A stretch of DNA of 45,651 nt. Origin: Hymenobacter sp. BT730 (GTDB taxonomy: Bacteria; Bacteroidota; Bacteroidia; Cytophagales; Hymenobacteraceae). The notes beneath the pieces were generated by a model that searched no databases, was not told the origin of the DNA, and saw only the letters and a program-made list of their open reading frames with translations. Each line of letters begins with the position of its first letter. Position 1 is the stretch's first letter. A program made the position numbers and the translations under genes. The stretch is taken from contig NZ_JAUOFB010000012.1 in assembly GCF_030542105.1 (NCBI RefSeq), positions 1 through 45,651 of the forward strand, given 5' to 3'. Shown here in pieces: positions 26,573 through 33,257 of this stretch.

Positions 26573-26981
26573 GGGGTGCGGAAGTCTTAAAAAAGCCCAT
26601 TTCAGAGCCTTTACGATAGTATTAAAAGCAAAACGCAGCGCAATGCTCCGTTTCTGACCGGGCAGCAGCTAACCACTCTTTCGAAGCCAACAACCAAGTA
26701 CTAGTGTCGGTGCGGCAGCGCACCATAACAGAGTTTGGATACTTGCCTTTTGAGAAGAGCGCCTTCTACTGACCAATGCTACAAAGGTAGAAAGCTCTAC
26801 CAGAAGCAACTCAAAAAATACAGCCCTCCTCTTTTCCTGATAACCCTGATAACGGAAATCTTGTAGCGCCCTCAGCCCCCAAAGAGTAGCTATCTACTGT
26901 TGGCTCCCTTACTAAACCAGCTTGTGCGTATGGAATTATGCTATGTTTAGAATCAATAGATTTGAACTTTATTTAACTGAT
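26573..26981. other. Divergent promoter region between argS and a lipoprotein gene
   Basis: No gene is recognised here. The argS side carries a -7 box at 26782-26789. The lipoprotein side has TAGATTTG at 26957-26964, a perfect TAnnTTTG match 17 bp before its ATG. The leader next to argS (26573-26780) is long but I see no known T-box or riboswitch signature. Confidence 0.5.
26782..26789 (-). promoter_or_regulatory. -7 box of the argS promoter
   Basis: On the minus strand, TACCTTTG matches TAnnTTTG exactly. A TTTG at 26812-26815 lies 22 bp upstream as a possible -33 element. The resulting argS leader would be about 200 nt. Confidence 0.5.
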
Positions 26982-27833
26982 ATGAAATTTCTCGCTCCCC
27001 TATTGGACCTACGGCTTCTCCTCCTTGTTACAGGCAGCATTTCTTTGGCTGCCTGTAACAAGGAGGAGAACGATAAATTCGTAAAATTCCCCGTGAAAGG
27101 AACCGTGCAATTACTAGACGAATATGGCCGCCCGGAAACCGATAATAGTGGGGTTGATATCCGGGTATACACTGATCTTACAAAAGACAATCCTACTGTA
27201 AGTAATGCTGCTGGTAGCTATACGCAGTCAGCATACAAAGGCAAGCAGCTATTTTACTTTGCAAAAAAAGACTACGCTGAATTTCTGTTGTACGACCAGC
27301 CTGTGGACGCGGCCCATACCGTTCTTCCTAAGGTTACCCTTGCTCGAATGGCTAGCGCCAGTGTAACTAATCTTGCCATAGTAGAACGTAACGATACCCT
27401 GTTTATTAGCGGACGAATGACCAAGCCGTCGAGTCCTGGCTTACCTCGTCAACATCGAATCTTTTTTATACAGCATAATTTCGGCAATCCACACCAATAT
27501 CGAATGGACTGGTATTGGATTCGAGGTGAAGCATTAGAGTCTAGGCTCAATAGTAACCTTGTAACGATTTCAGGAACTACTAATTCGGGGGAATATGCTT
27601 TTATTGATACGCTAGCGGTAAAAGAATTAAGAGAGAAAATGGCTACAACGTATCCTCCTGGCATAGATGTAGTTGCCTATGGAGATAATCTATCGGCAAT
27701 ATCCTCACCCTATCTATGGACAGGCATCAATGCATTTGAAGTAAACTCATATACGGGCAAGCATTACATAGGCGGTACTTGGCCAGCACTCAGCAGAGAC
27801 TCCTCTAACATTGTGCATTATACAGTCCGTTAA
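26982..27833 (+). CDS. Lipoprotein of unknown function
   Basis: From the ATG at 26982 (MKFLAPLLDLRLLLLVTGSI) the protein has 283 residues with lipobox SLAAC followed by NKEEN. The mature part looks all-beta. It begins VKGTVQLLDEYGRPETDNSGVDIRVY, which resembles a carboxypeptidase-regulatory-like or CNA-B-type fold, with GSYTQSAYKGKQLFYFAKKDY next. The rest is not recognised. Base composition is clearly AT-richer than the neighbouring genes, which may mean recent acquisition. A perfect 23-bp inverted repeat covers the codons around the lipobox. A longer frame from 26922 would add non-signal residues and cover the -7 box, so I reject it. Confidence 0.7.
   Translation: MKFLAPLLDLRLLLLVTGSISLAACNKEENDKFVKFPVKGTVQLLDEYGRPETDNSGVDIRVYTDLTKDNPTVSNAAGSYTQSAYKGKQLFYFAKKDYAEFLLYDQPVDAAHTVLPKVTLARMASASVTNLAIVERNDTLFISGRMTKPSSPGLPRQHRIFFIQHNFGNPHQYRMDWYWIRGEALESRLNSNLVTISGTTNSGEYAFIDTLAVKELREKMATTYPPGIDVVAYGDNLSAISSPYLWTGINAFEVNSYTGKHYIGGTWPALSRDSSNIVHYTVR
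27016..27070. repeat. Perfect 23-bp inverted repeat inside the lipoprotein coding start
   Basis: Positions 27016-27038 pair without mismatch with 27048-27070 around a 9-nt loop. The arms include CTCCTCCTTGTTACAGGC and its complement. They cover about codons 12-30, including the lipobox Cys. Confidence 0.95.
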
Positions 27834-27859
27834 TTATTCGCGGATCAACATTTAAAATC

Positions 27860-27922
27860 AGCTTCCGGCTCCAGCCAACCAGTCCTTATTTAGGAGGGAA
27901 CTGTTGACTGGAGCCGGAAGCT
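27860..27922. terminator. Bidirectional terminator between the lipoprotein and the arginase-family gene
   Basis: A perfect 15-bp stem, AGCTTCCGGCTCCAG at 27860-27874, pairs with 27908-27922. The loop is 33 nt and contains further short pairing. It lies between convergent stops at 27833 and 27936. Confidence 0.75.
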
Positions 27923-27935
27923 TTATCCAATATAG

Positions 27936-28910
27936 TTACCTGCTCGTCACTTCCTCCATGCGCAGTCGGTTCTGAATAGCATCCGTAGCTGCTTCCAGAA
28001 TATCGAAGGCATTGGTGGCCATGGTATTCTCACTGTCCAGCGTGGGGTTGATTTCCACCATCTCGAAGCAGATGACCCGGTCGTTTTCCAGCAGGGCGCG
28101 GCACAGGCTAATGGCTTCTTCCACGTTCAGGCCCTCCTCTACCGGCGTGCCGGTGCCTTTGCTGAAACGGGAGTCCAGGGAATCAACATCGAAGCTGATG
28201 TAGACCATGTCGCAGAAGCGCAGCCGCTCATAAATTTCGCGGGCAATGCGGCGGGTGCCTTTGGCCTTTACTTCGTCCAGCTTGTAGTTTTTGATGCCCA
28301 GGCGCTCAATAATGGCATTTTCCTCGTGCTCCGTGTCGCGCACCACCACATATACTAAGTGGTCGGGGGTAATTTTGGGGCCGGGCTCGCCTAGGTCTTT
28401 GAGACGCTTCCAGAAAAACTCGGTTTCCGGCTCAATGACATTGCGCTGGCACTCCATGTTATCATCGCCCAGGCTGATGGCCAGCGGCATGCCGTGCATG
28501 TTGCCGGAGGGCGTGGTGTAGGGCGAGTGAATGTCGGCATGGGCATCAATCCAAACCACGCCCAGGGTTTTGTGCGGATACGCCGCTTTAATACCCGCAA
28601 TGGTGGCCGAGGCGTTGCTATGGTCGCCGGCCAGTACCAGCGGAAACTCCCCGAAGCGCAGGGTTTGCTCTACCGTGTTGGCAATGCCTTTTTGCACGGT
28701 ATAAATGGAATCAATGTGCTTGGCCTTCGGAAAATGATTTTTGTCGAAGAGCACGTGGTTCAGATCCGGGATGGCCACGGAGTTGAACCGACGAAAGTAA
28801 TCGGACCCTTTGTTGAGGCAGGCCACTTTGAGGGCATCTACCCCCAGGCTAGCGCCACGGGTACCAGCTCCGAGTTCGGAGCGTACTTCCAGAAGCTTTA
28901 TGCGTCGCAT
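27936..28910 (-). CDS. Arginase/agmatinase family ureohydrolase
   Basis: A 324-residue binuclear-Mn hydrolase. Metal-binding motifs are GDHS (95-98, H97), DAHADIH (122-128) and SFDVDSLD (D241, D243). It should hydrolyse arginine to ornithine and urea, or agmatine to putrescine and urea. The arginine decarboxylase gene lies divergently 303 bp away, which favours agmatine as substrate, since the two steps give putrescine; sequence alone does not settle this. The ATG at 28910 (MRRIKLLEVRSELGAGTRG) gives a standard start. It shares a terminator with the lipoprotein gene. Confidence 0.9.
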   Translation of the reverse strand: MRRIKLLEVRSELGAGTRGASLGVDALKVACLNKGSDYFRRFNSVAIPDLNHVLFDKNHFPKAKHIDSIYTVQKGIANTVEQTLRFGEFPLVLAGDHSNASATIAGIKAAYPHKTLGVVWIDAHADIHSPYTTPSGNMHGMPLAISLGDDNMECQRNVIEPETEFFWKRLKDLGEPGPKITPDHLVYVVVRDTEHEENAIIERLGIKNYKLDEVKAKGTRRIAREIYERLRFCDMVYISFDVDSLDSRFSKGTGTPVEEGLNVEEAISLCRALLENDRVICFEMVEINPTLDSENTMATNAFDILEAATDAIQNRLRMEEVTSR

Positions 28911-29213
28911 ATTACATGGGCAGGAAAGAGGTTAGGGTGGTTTTAATGCTTGCCGATTGAGCAGCTGCGGGCCACTCAGGCTTGACGCGCCCGGACCTTC
29001 CGGCGCAACCAACGAACAAAGCACAACCAAAACCCCGCGGGCGGGGTATCTTTGCGAGCACTAAGTTCGGGGTTTTCGTTGTTGGTTTTGGTTTTTCGTG
29101 GGTCAATTTTCATTTCAGCCAACTTTTTAGGCTGATTTTGGGAATAATGCACGCTTTTCCAGCCGTCCAACCACGAAAAACCGCTACGAACCCAGAAAAA
29201 CCTAATTCCCTGA
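28911..29213. other. Divergent control region of the arginase and arginine decarboxylase genes
   Basis: No gene is seen. The region contains a -7 box for the decarboxylase (29047-29054). Directly beside it is an imperfect inverted repeat in which AACCAAAACCCCG (29025-29037) faces CGGGGTTTTCGTT (29068-29080). A GC-only palindrome, CCCCGCGGGCGGGG, lies at about 29033-29046. Confidence 0.5.
29047..29054 (+). promoter_or_regulatory. -7 box of the arginine decarboxylase promoter
   Basis: TATCTTTG fits TAnnTTTG exactly and is the commonest form in Bacteroidota. It is 159 bp upstream of the ATG. The -33 element is unclear, and the box lies inside the inverted repeat described for this region, so the leader may be regulated. 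Confidence 0.5.
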
Positions 29214-30614
29214 ATGGATACCTATCACGACCTCATCAGCCAGACATTTGACTGGCCCACCCCCGATTTTCATGTGGAAAGCAACGAGCTGCGCTTCCAC
29301 GATATTGATCTGATGGCCCTGATTGAGAAGCACGGCACGCCGTTGCGTCTCACGTATCTGCCTAAAATCAGCAGCCAGATTCAGCGCGCCAAGCAGTGGT
29401 TTGCGCAAGGCATTGAGAAAACCGGCTATACCGGCCGCTATTCCTATGCTTACTGCACCAAGGCCTCGCACTTCAGCTTTGTGGTAGAAGAAGCGCTGAA
29501 GAACGATGTGCACATCGAAACCTCTTCCTGGTTTGATATCAGCATCATTCGGGCCATGCACAAGAAGGGCAAGGTTTCGAAGGATACTTATATTATCTGC
29601 AACGGCTTCAAAACAGAAGAATACAAGCGGGAAATCACCGACCTCATCAATGATGGTTTTGTGAACTGTATGCCCATTCTGGACTCGCCCAATGAGGCTG
29701 ACTACTACCACGACAACGTGCGCGAAAAGTGCAACGTGGGTATGCGCCTGGCTTCTGATGAGGAGCCGCGCTTCCAGTTCTACACCTCGCGCCTGGGTAT
29801 TCGGTACGCCGATGCCATTCCGCTGTATGAGCAGAAGATCAAAGACGACCCGCGCTTTGAGCTCACCATGCTGCACTACTTCATTAACACCGGCATCAAG
29901 GATACCTCCTATTACTGGTCCGAGCTGAGCCGCTTTGTGCACAAGTACACGGAGCTGCGCAAAGTGTGCCCCACGCTCACGACCATCGATATTGGCGGCG
30001 GCCTGCCCATTCAAACATCGGTGCAGCCGGAGTACGACTATCCTTATATGATTGAGGAAGTGCTGCGTACGGTGCAGCGCATCTGTCAGGAAGAAGGTGT
30101 GCCGGAGCCGGATATCTTCACGGAGTTTGGCATTTTCACCGTGGGTGAATCGGGTGCGGTTATTTACTCCATTCTGGATGAGAAGCTGCAGAACGACAAG
30201 GAGCTGTGGTACATGATTGACGGCTCGTTTATCACCAACCTGCCCGACACCTGGGCGCTGAACCAGCGCTTTATTATGCTGGCCGTGAATGGCTGGGAAA
30301 AGAAATACAAGAAGATTCAGCTGGGCGGCCTCACCTGCGACTCGCAGGATTACTACAACGCGGAAAAGCACATTTACCAGGTATTCCTGCCGGAGCGCAA
30401 GCCTGTGGACCAAAAGCCACTGTATGTGGGCTTCTTCCACACGGGGGCTTACCAGGAAAGCCTTTCCGGCTACGGCGGCGTAAAGCACTGCCTGATTCCG
30501 GCGCCTAAAATGGTGATTCTGGACCGCGCCGAGGACGGCACGCTCACCGATTACGTGTTTGCCGAGGAGCAAAGCGGCGAGTCGATGATGCGCATTCTGG
30601 GCTATACTTCGTAG
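29214..30614 (+). CDS. speA: Arginine decarboxylase, PLP fold-type III (SpeA-like)
   Basis: A 466-residue PLP enzyme of the alanine-racemase fold, predicted to turn arginine into agmatine. The PLP lysine is K83 in YAYCTKASHF. The phosphate-binding glycines are in TIDIGGGLP, and the C-terminal active-site Cys from the neighbouring subunit is in GLTCDSQDYY. It is much shorter than the 630-660-residue E. coli type and matches the compact version of Bacteroidota. LTCDS favours arginine decarboxylase over diaminopimelate decarboxylase. It is divergent from the arginase-family gene, suggesting one putrescine pathway. A GC-rich hairpin at 30623-30648 follows. Confidence 0.85.
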   Translation: MDTYHDLISQTFDWPTPDFHVESNELRFHDIDLMALIEKHGTPLRLTYLPKISSQIQRAKQWFAQGIEKTGYTGRYSYAYCTKASHFSFVVEEALKNDVHIETSSWFDISIIRAMHKKGKVSKDTYIICNGFKTEEYKREITDLINDGFVNCMPILDSPNEADYYHDNVREKCNVGMRLASDEEPRFQFYTSRLGIRYADAIPLYEQKIKDDPRFELTMLHYFINTGIKDTSYYWSELSRFVHKYTELRKVCPTLTTIDIGGGLPIQTSVQPEYDYPYMIEEVLRTVQRICQEEGVPEPDIFTEFGIFTVGESGAVIYSILDEKLQNDKELWYMIDGSFITNLPDTWALNQRFIMLAVNGWEKKYKKIQLGGLTCDSQDYYNAEKHIYQVFLPERKPVDQKPLYVGFFHTGAYQESLSGYGGVKHCLIPAPKMVILDRAEDGTLTDYVFAEEQSGESMMRILGYTS

Positions 30615-30622
30615 GGAATTCT

Positions 30623-30648
30623 GCGGCGGCTTTTGGTACGGCCGCCGC
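30623..30648 (+). terminator. Hairpin after the arginine decarboxylase gene, overlapping the next promoter
   Basis: GCGGCGGC (30623-30630) pairs with GCCGCCGC (30641-30648) around a 10-nt loop. It is 9 bp past the stop. The loop carries the TTTG -33 element of the next promoter, so termination and initiation signals overlap here. Confidence 0.6.
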
Positions 30649-30663
30649 GAAGCCGTACTTTTG
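30632..30663 (+). promoter_or_regulatory. Promoter of the first small lipoprotein gene
   Basis: TTTG (30632-30635), 20 bp, then TACTTTTG (30656-30663) is a full match to the Bacteroidota -33/-7 pair. The ATG of the small lipoprotein is 41 bp downstream. Confidence 0.7.
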
Positions 30664-30704
30664 ATATCTTCGTTTTCTCCTCTTTTCTTCTTCTGCCTTT
30701 CGTT

Positions 30705-30857
30705 ATGAAAAAATTACTTCTGCTGGCTTCGGTAGCCACACTTACTCTGGGTAGCTGCAATAAGAGCAAGTGCCCTACGTATAGCAGCACGAAATCTGCC
30801 AATCGGGTTTCTTCTCCCATTATGGCCAGCAACGCTACCCCAATCAGTCACCAGTAG
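30705..30857 (+). CDS. Small lipoprotein, 50 residues (copy 1)
   Basis: A tiny lipoprotein with signal peptide MKKLLLLASVATLTLGSC (lipobox C18). The mature part of about 33 residues contains KCPTYS and is rich in Ser, Thr and Asn. It has its own promoter and its own terminator. The gene at 31045 encodes a paralogue of exactly the same length. The function is unknown. The perfect promoter, lipobox and conserved C-x-KCP-x-YS core argue that it is a real gene and not a chance frame. Confidence 0.8.
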   Translation: MKKLLLLASVATLTLGSCNKSKCPTYSSTKSANRVSSPIMASNATPISHQ

Positions 30858-30883
30858 TTTTTTTTCTGAAGCTGGAATTTTTG

Positions 30884-30919
30884 GCCGGTTTCCTGTGTAT
30901 TCAGGAAACCGGCTTTTTT
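30884..30919 (+). terminator. Terminator after small lipoprotein copy 1
   Basis: A perfect 12-bp stem, GCCGGTTTCCTG at 30884-30895, pairs with 30902-30913. The loop is 6 nt and six T residues follow. This is a textbook intrinsic terminator. Confidence 0.92.
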
Positions 30920-31044
30920 ATTGACTTTTTTAGATACGTAATCGGCTACATACTAAGCTTCAAAATCTTGCGTTTCTTTGCATTAGGACGCGCTTTTCAC
31001 ACATATCATTCATTTATCCGCACACCTTTTTTTTGCACTCAGGC

Positions 31045-31197
31045 ATGAATAAAGTTTTGCTATTGACAGTTGTAGGTTTAGTAGGGTTGGCGTCATGCAA
31101 GACCAAATGCCCCGCTTATTCAGAAGTTAAGCCTGCCACGCAGGTAGCCTCGCCCGTGGCCGCTACCAGCCAGCTTCCTCCCTCTGAGCAGCAATAG
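31045..31197 (+). CDS. Small lipoprotein, 50 residues (copy 2)
   Basis: This 153-bp gene encodes a paralogue of the preceding small lipoprotein. The signal peptide is MNKVLLLTVVGLVGLASC with lipobox C18, followed by KTKCPAYSEVKPATQVAS. Shared with copy 1 are the length, the C-x-(x)-KCPxYS core, a VxSP motif and a Gln-ending tail. It has a strong terminator 17 bp downstream. Upstream, TTTCTTTG (30973-30980) is one base off the -7 consensus. The function is unknown; the product is probably an abundant small envelope lipoprotein. Confidence 0.8.
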   Translation: MNKVLLLTVVGLVGLASCKTKCPAYSEVKPATQVASPVAATSQLPPSEQQ

Positions 31198-31213
31198 TTG
31201 CTTAAAACCCTTC

Positions 31214-31259
31214 AAAAGAGAAGCCGCCTTTCCGTAACCAGGAAGGCGGCTTCTCTTTT
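31214..31259. terminator. Bidirectional terminator after small lipoprotein copy 2
   Basis: A perfect 17-bp stem, AAAAGAGAAGCCGCCTT at 31214-31230, pairs with 31243-31259 around a 12-nt loop. It lies between the convergent small lipoprotein and the GmhB-like gene and resembles the terminator at 5124-5166. Confidence 0.92.
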
Positions 31260-31290
31260 GTATCAGGATCTATTTTTATAGGACTAAATC

Positions 31291-31827
31291 CTATAATGCC
31301 AAAATGAGGTCAGTAGCCGCTAATAAGTTGGGGGCAGAACGAGTGTATTCTACCTGCTCGGTACTGCCTATCATAATACCCAGCACCCCTACGCGGGCAC
31401 CGGCTTCCATATCGCGCAGTCTATCCCCCACCATCCAGCACTGATCCGGGTCCAGTTTAAACCGGGCCATAGCCTTTTCCAGCATCAGAGAATCCGGCTT
31501 GCGCATCAACGACTCCGATACCGACGGGTGCGCCGAGGCAAAGTAAAACGCGTCTATCAGGTTACCGCACGCTTCCTGCAGCTTTTGATGACAGGCATGT
31601 ACATCGTCGGCCGTGTACAGGCCTTTGGCAATACCTGCCTGGTTGGTGACGACTACCAAATAATAGCCCGCCGCTTTTAGCCGCGCCAAGGCCTCGGGCA
31701 CGCCTTCCAACACCACAAATTCCTCTGGGTGCCACACGTAGTGGCCTATTTCTTCATTCAGGACTCCGTCGCGGTCCAGGAACACGGCTTTGTTAAGGAT
31801 AGTAGGAGAAGTTTTCAGCTCATTCAT
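31291..31827 (-). CDS. GmhB/HisB-N-like HAD phosphatase
   Basis: A 178-residue HAD-superfamily phosphatase from the ATG at 31827. The nucleophile motif is FLDRDGVLN, motif II is VVTNQAGIAKG, and the metal-binding C-terminal motif is MVGDRLRDMEAG. The family includes D-glycero-manno-heptose-1,7-bisphosphate 7-phosphatase (LPS heptose synthesis) and histidinol phosphatase. The usual Cys/His zinc loop before RKP is replaced here by ASAHPSVSESLMRKP, keeping one His but no Cys, so zinc binding is probably lost. A heptosyltransferase-type gene lies 7 kb away, which fits heptose metabolism. The gene is divergent from hemG. Confidence 0.82.
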   Translation of the reverse strand: MNELKTSPTILNKAVFLDRDGVLNEEIGHYVWHPEEFVVLEGVPEALARLKAAGYYLVVVTNQAGIAKGLYTADDVHACHQKLQEACGNLIDAFYFASAHPSVSESLMRKPDSLMLEKAMARFKLDPDQCWMVGDRLRDMEAGARVGVLGIMIGSTEQVEYTRSAPNLLAATDLILAL

Positions 31828-31832
31828 CGGGC

Positions 31833-31840
31833 CAAAACTA
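31833..31840 (-). promoter_or_regulatory. -7 box directly before the GmhB-like gene
   Basis: On the minus strand, TAGTTTTG fits TAnnTTTG. It ends only 5 bp before the start codon, so the transcript would have almost no leader. Confidence 0.4.
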
Positions 31841-31900
31841 CTGATTCCTGCGGGGTATGAATGTAATTTGCGGCCTCCTTCTGCGTCTGTCTCTTTGTTT

Positions 31901-33238
31901 ATGCGCATTGCCATTCTGGGTGGCGGCATCACCGGCCTCACCACCGCCTACTATCTGCACCGGGCGGGTGTTTCTTTTGATTTGTTTGAGGCCAATGATG
32001 ACCCCGGCGGTACCATGCGCACCCGTCGTGAAGGTCCGTATCTGGTAGAGCTGGGCCCTAACTCCCTTCTGCTCTCAACTGAGCTGGAGCAACTGCTGCA
32101 GGACCTCAACCTAATTTCCCAAATACAGGAACCCACTGCTACCAGCGCTAACCGCTATGTACTGCGCGGAGGCCGCTACCGCAAGCTTCCCGGCTCACCG
32201 CAGGGCCTGCTTCTGTCCGGGTTTTTCAGCCTTCAGGCTAAGCTGGCTATCCTGCGGGAACTGTTCCGGCCGGCAAGGCCGGTAAACCCTACGGAAACCA
32301 TTGCCGCATTTTTTCGCCGACGCTTCAACCAGGAAATTGTTGATTACGCCGTTAATCCATTCGTATCCGGCATTTATGCCGGCGACCCGGACCAGCTTCT
32401 ACTACAGGCCACCTTTCCTAAACTGGCCGAGCTGGAGCAGCAGCACGGCTCCGTACTGCGGGGTTTAGCCAAGGCAGGTACCGGCCAGCGCCGCCGCACC
32501 ATCTCACTACGGGGTGGCCTGCATACTCTCCCCAATGCGCTGGCGGCACAGTTGGCTGGTCATCTGTTCCTGCACCAGCCCGTGACCCAGCTCACGCGCG
32601 CTGCCGATGGCCGCTTCCACGTGCACACGCCCAGCGGCGCCTTCTCCGACCGCGCCTATGACCGAGTAGTTATAGCTCTGCCTACGGCAGCAACAGCCCA
32701 GGTATTGGCCAACCTGTTCCCCAGGGAGGCAGAGGCTATCCGCCCGGTATATTACCCTACCATGTGTGCGGTGCATACGGCTTATCGCCGCGCCGATGTG
32801 CAGCATCTGCTGGCCGGTTTTGGGGCCCTGCATCCTAAAGTAGAAGGTGCCTATTCCGCCGGTAGTATTTGGAGCAGTTCCCTGTTTCCAGACCGCTGCC
32901 CTGCCGATGAAGTGCTCTTTACCACCTTTGTGGGTGGTGCCCTTTCCCAGGAAGCGGCCCTTGACCCAGAGGCCGCCATGTTGCTCCATGTGCACCAGGA
33001 GTTATGCCGGCTGTATGGCATCCGGGCTGGGCAGCCGCAGTGGCAGCGGCGCTTTGTGTGGGAACACGCCATTCCTCAGTTTGATGCGCGCATTCTCCCG
33101 GCTCGCGAAGCGGCAGCCAGATTAGCAACATTTGGGGTAGATGTGGTGTCTAATTGGCAGGCGGGCGTTTCCGTTCCGGACTGTATCCGCTATGCCCGGC
33201 AGACCGCCGAAAAGATTTCGGCGGGCAAGAAGCGCTGA
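31901..33238 (+). CDS. hemG: Protoporphyrinogen/coproporphyrinogen oxidase (FAD)
   Basis: A 445-residue FAD enzyme of the HemY/PPOX type that makes the porphyrin ring in haem synthesis. The ATG at 31901 puts the dinucleotide-binding motif GGGITGLTTAYYLHRAG at residues 7-23, followed by ELGPNSLL (FAD/substrate site). The family segments FVSGIYAGDP and the C-terminal GVSVPDCIRYARQTAEKI are also present. Bacteroidota genomes name this family hemG or hemY; which of the two oxidations it performs is not readable from sequence. The first gene of a rightward run, it is followed 19 bp later by a glycosyltransferase. Confidence 0.9.
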   Translation: MRIAILGGGITGLTTAYYLHRAGVSFDLFEANDDPGGTMRTRREGPYLVELGPNSLLLSTELEQLLQDLNLISQIQEPTATSANRYVLRGGRYRKLPGSPQGLLLSGFFSLQAKLAILRELFRPARPVNPTETIAAFFRRRFNQEIVDYAVNPFVSGIYAGDPDQLLLQATFPKLAELEQQHGSVLRGLAKAGTGQRRRTISLRGGLHTLPNALAAQLAGHLFLHQPVTQLTRAADGRFHVHTPSGAFSDRAYDRVVIALPTAATAQVLANLFPREAEAIRPVYYPTMCAVHTAYRRADVQHLLAGFGALHPKVEGAYSAGSIWSSSLFPDRCPADEVLFTTFVGGALSQEAALDPEAAMLLHVHQELCRLYGIRAGQPQWQRRFVWEHAIPQFDARILPAREAAARLATFGVDVVSNWQAGVSVPDCIRYARQTAEKISAGKKR

Positions 33239-33243
33239 CCTGC

Positions 33244-33251
33244 TATATTTG
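33244..33251 (+). promoter_or_regulatory. -7 box directly before the polyprenol-phosphate glycosyltransferase gene
   Basis: TATATTTG matches TAnnTTTG and lies between the hemG stop and the ATG at 33258, 6 bp from it. No clear -33 element is seen. If it is active, the mRNA would be leaderless or nearly so. Confidence 0.35.
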
Positions 33252-33257
33252 ACCAAT

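Noticed and set aside
25487..26590. A 367-codon plus-strand frame opposite argS
   Set aside because: ArgS on the minus strand has intact catalytic motifs; the opposite frame is Val/Leu/Gly-rich low-complexity translation with no domain.
29202..30572. A 456-codon minus-strand frame opposite speA
   Set aside because: The plus-strand decarboxylase has all PLP-enzyme motifs. The antisense frame is a by-product of its codon bias.
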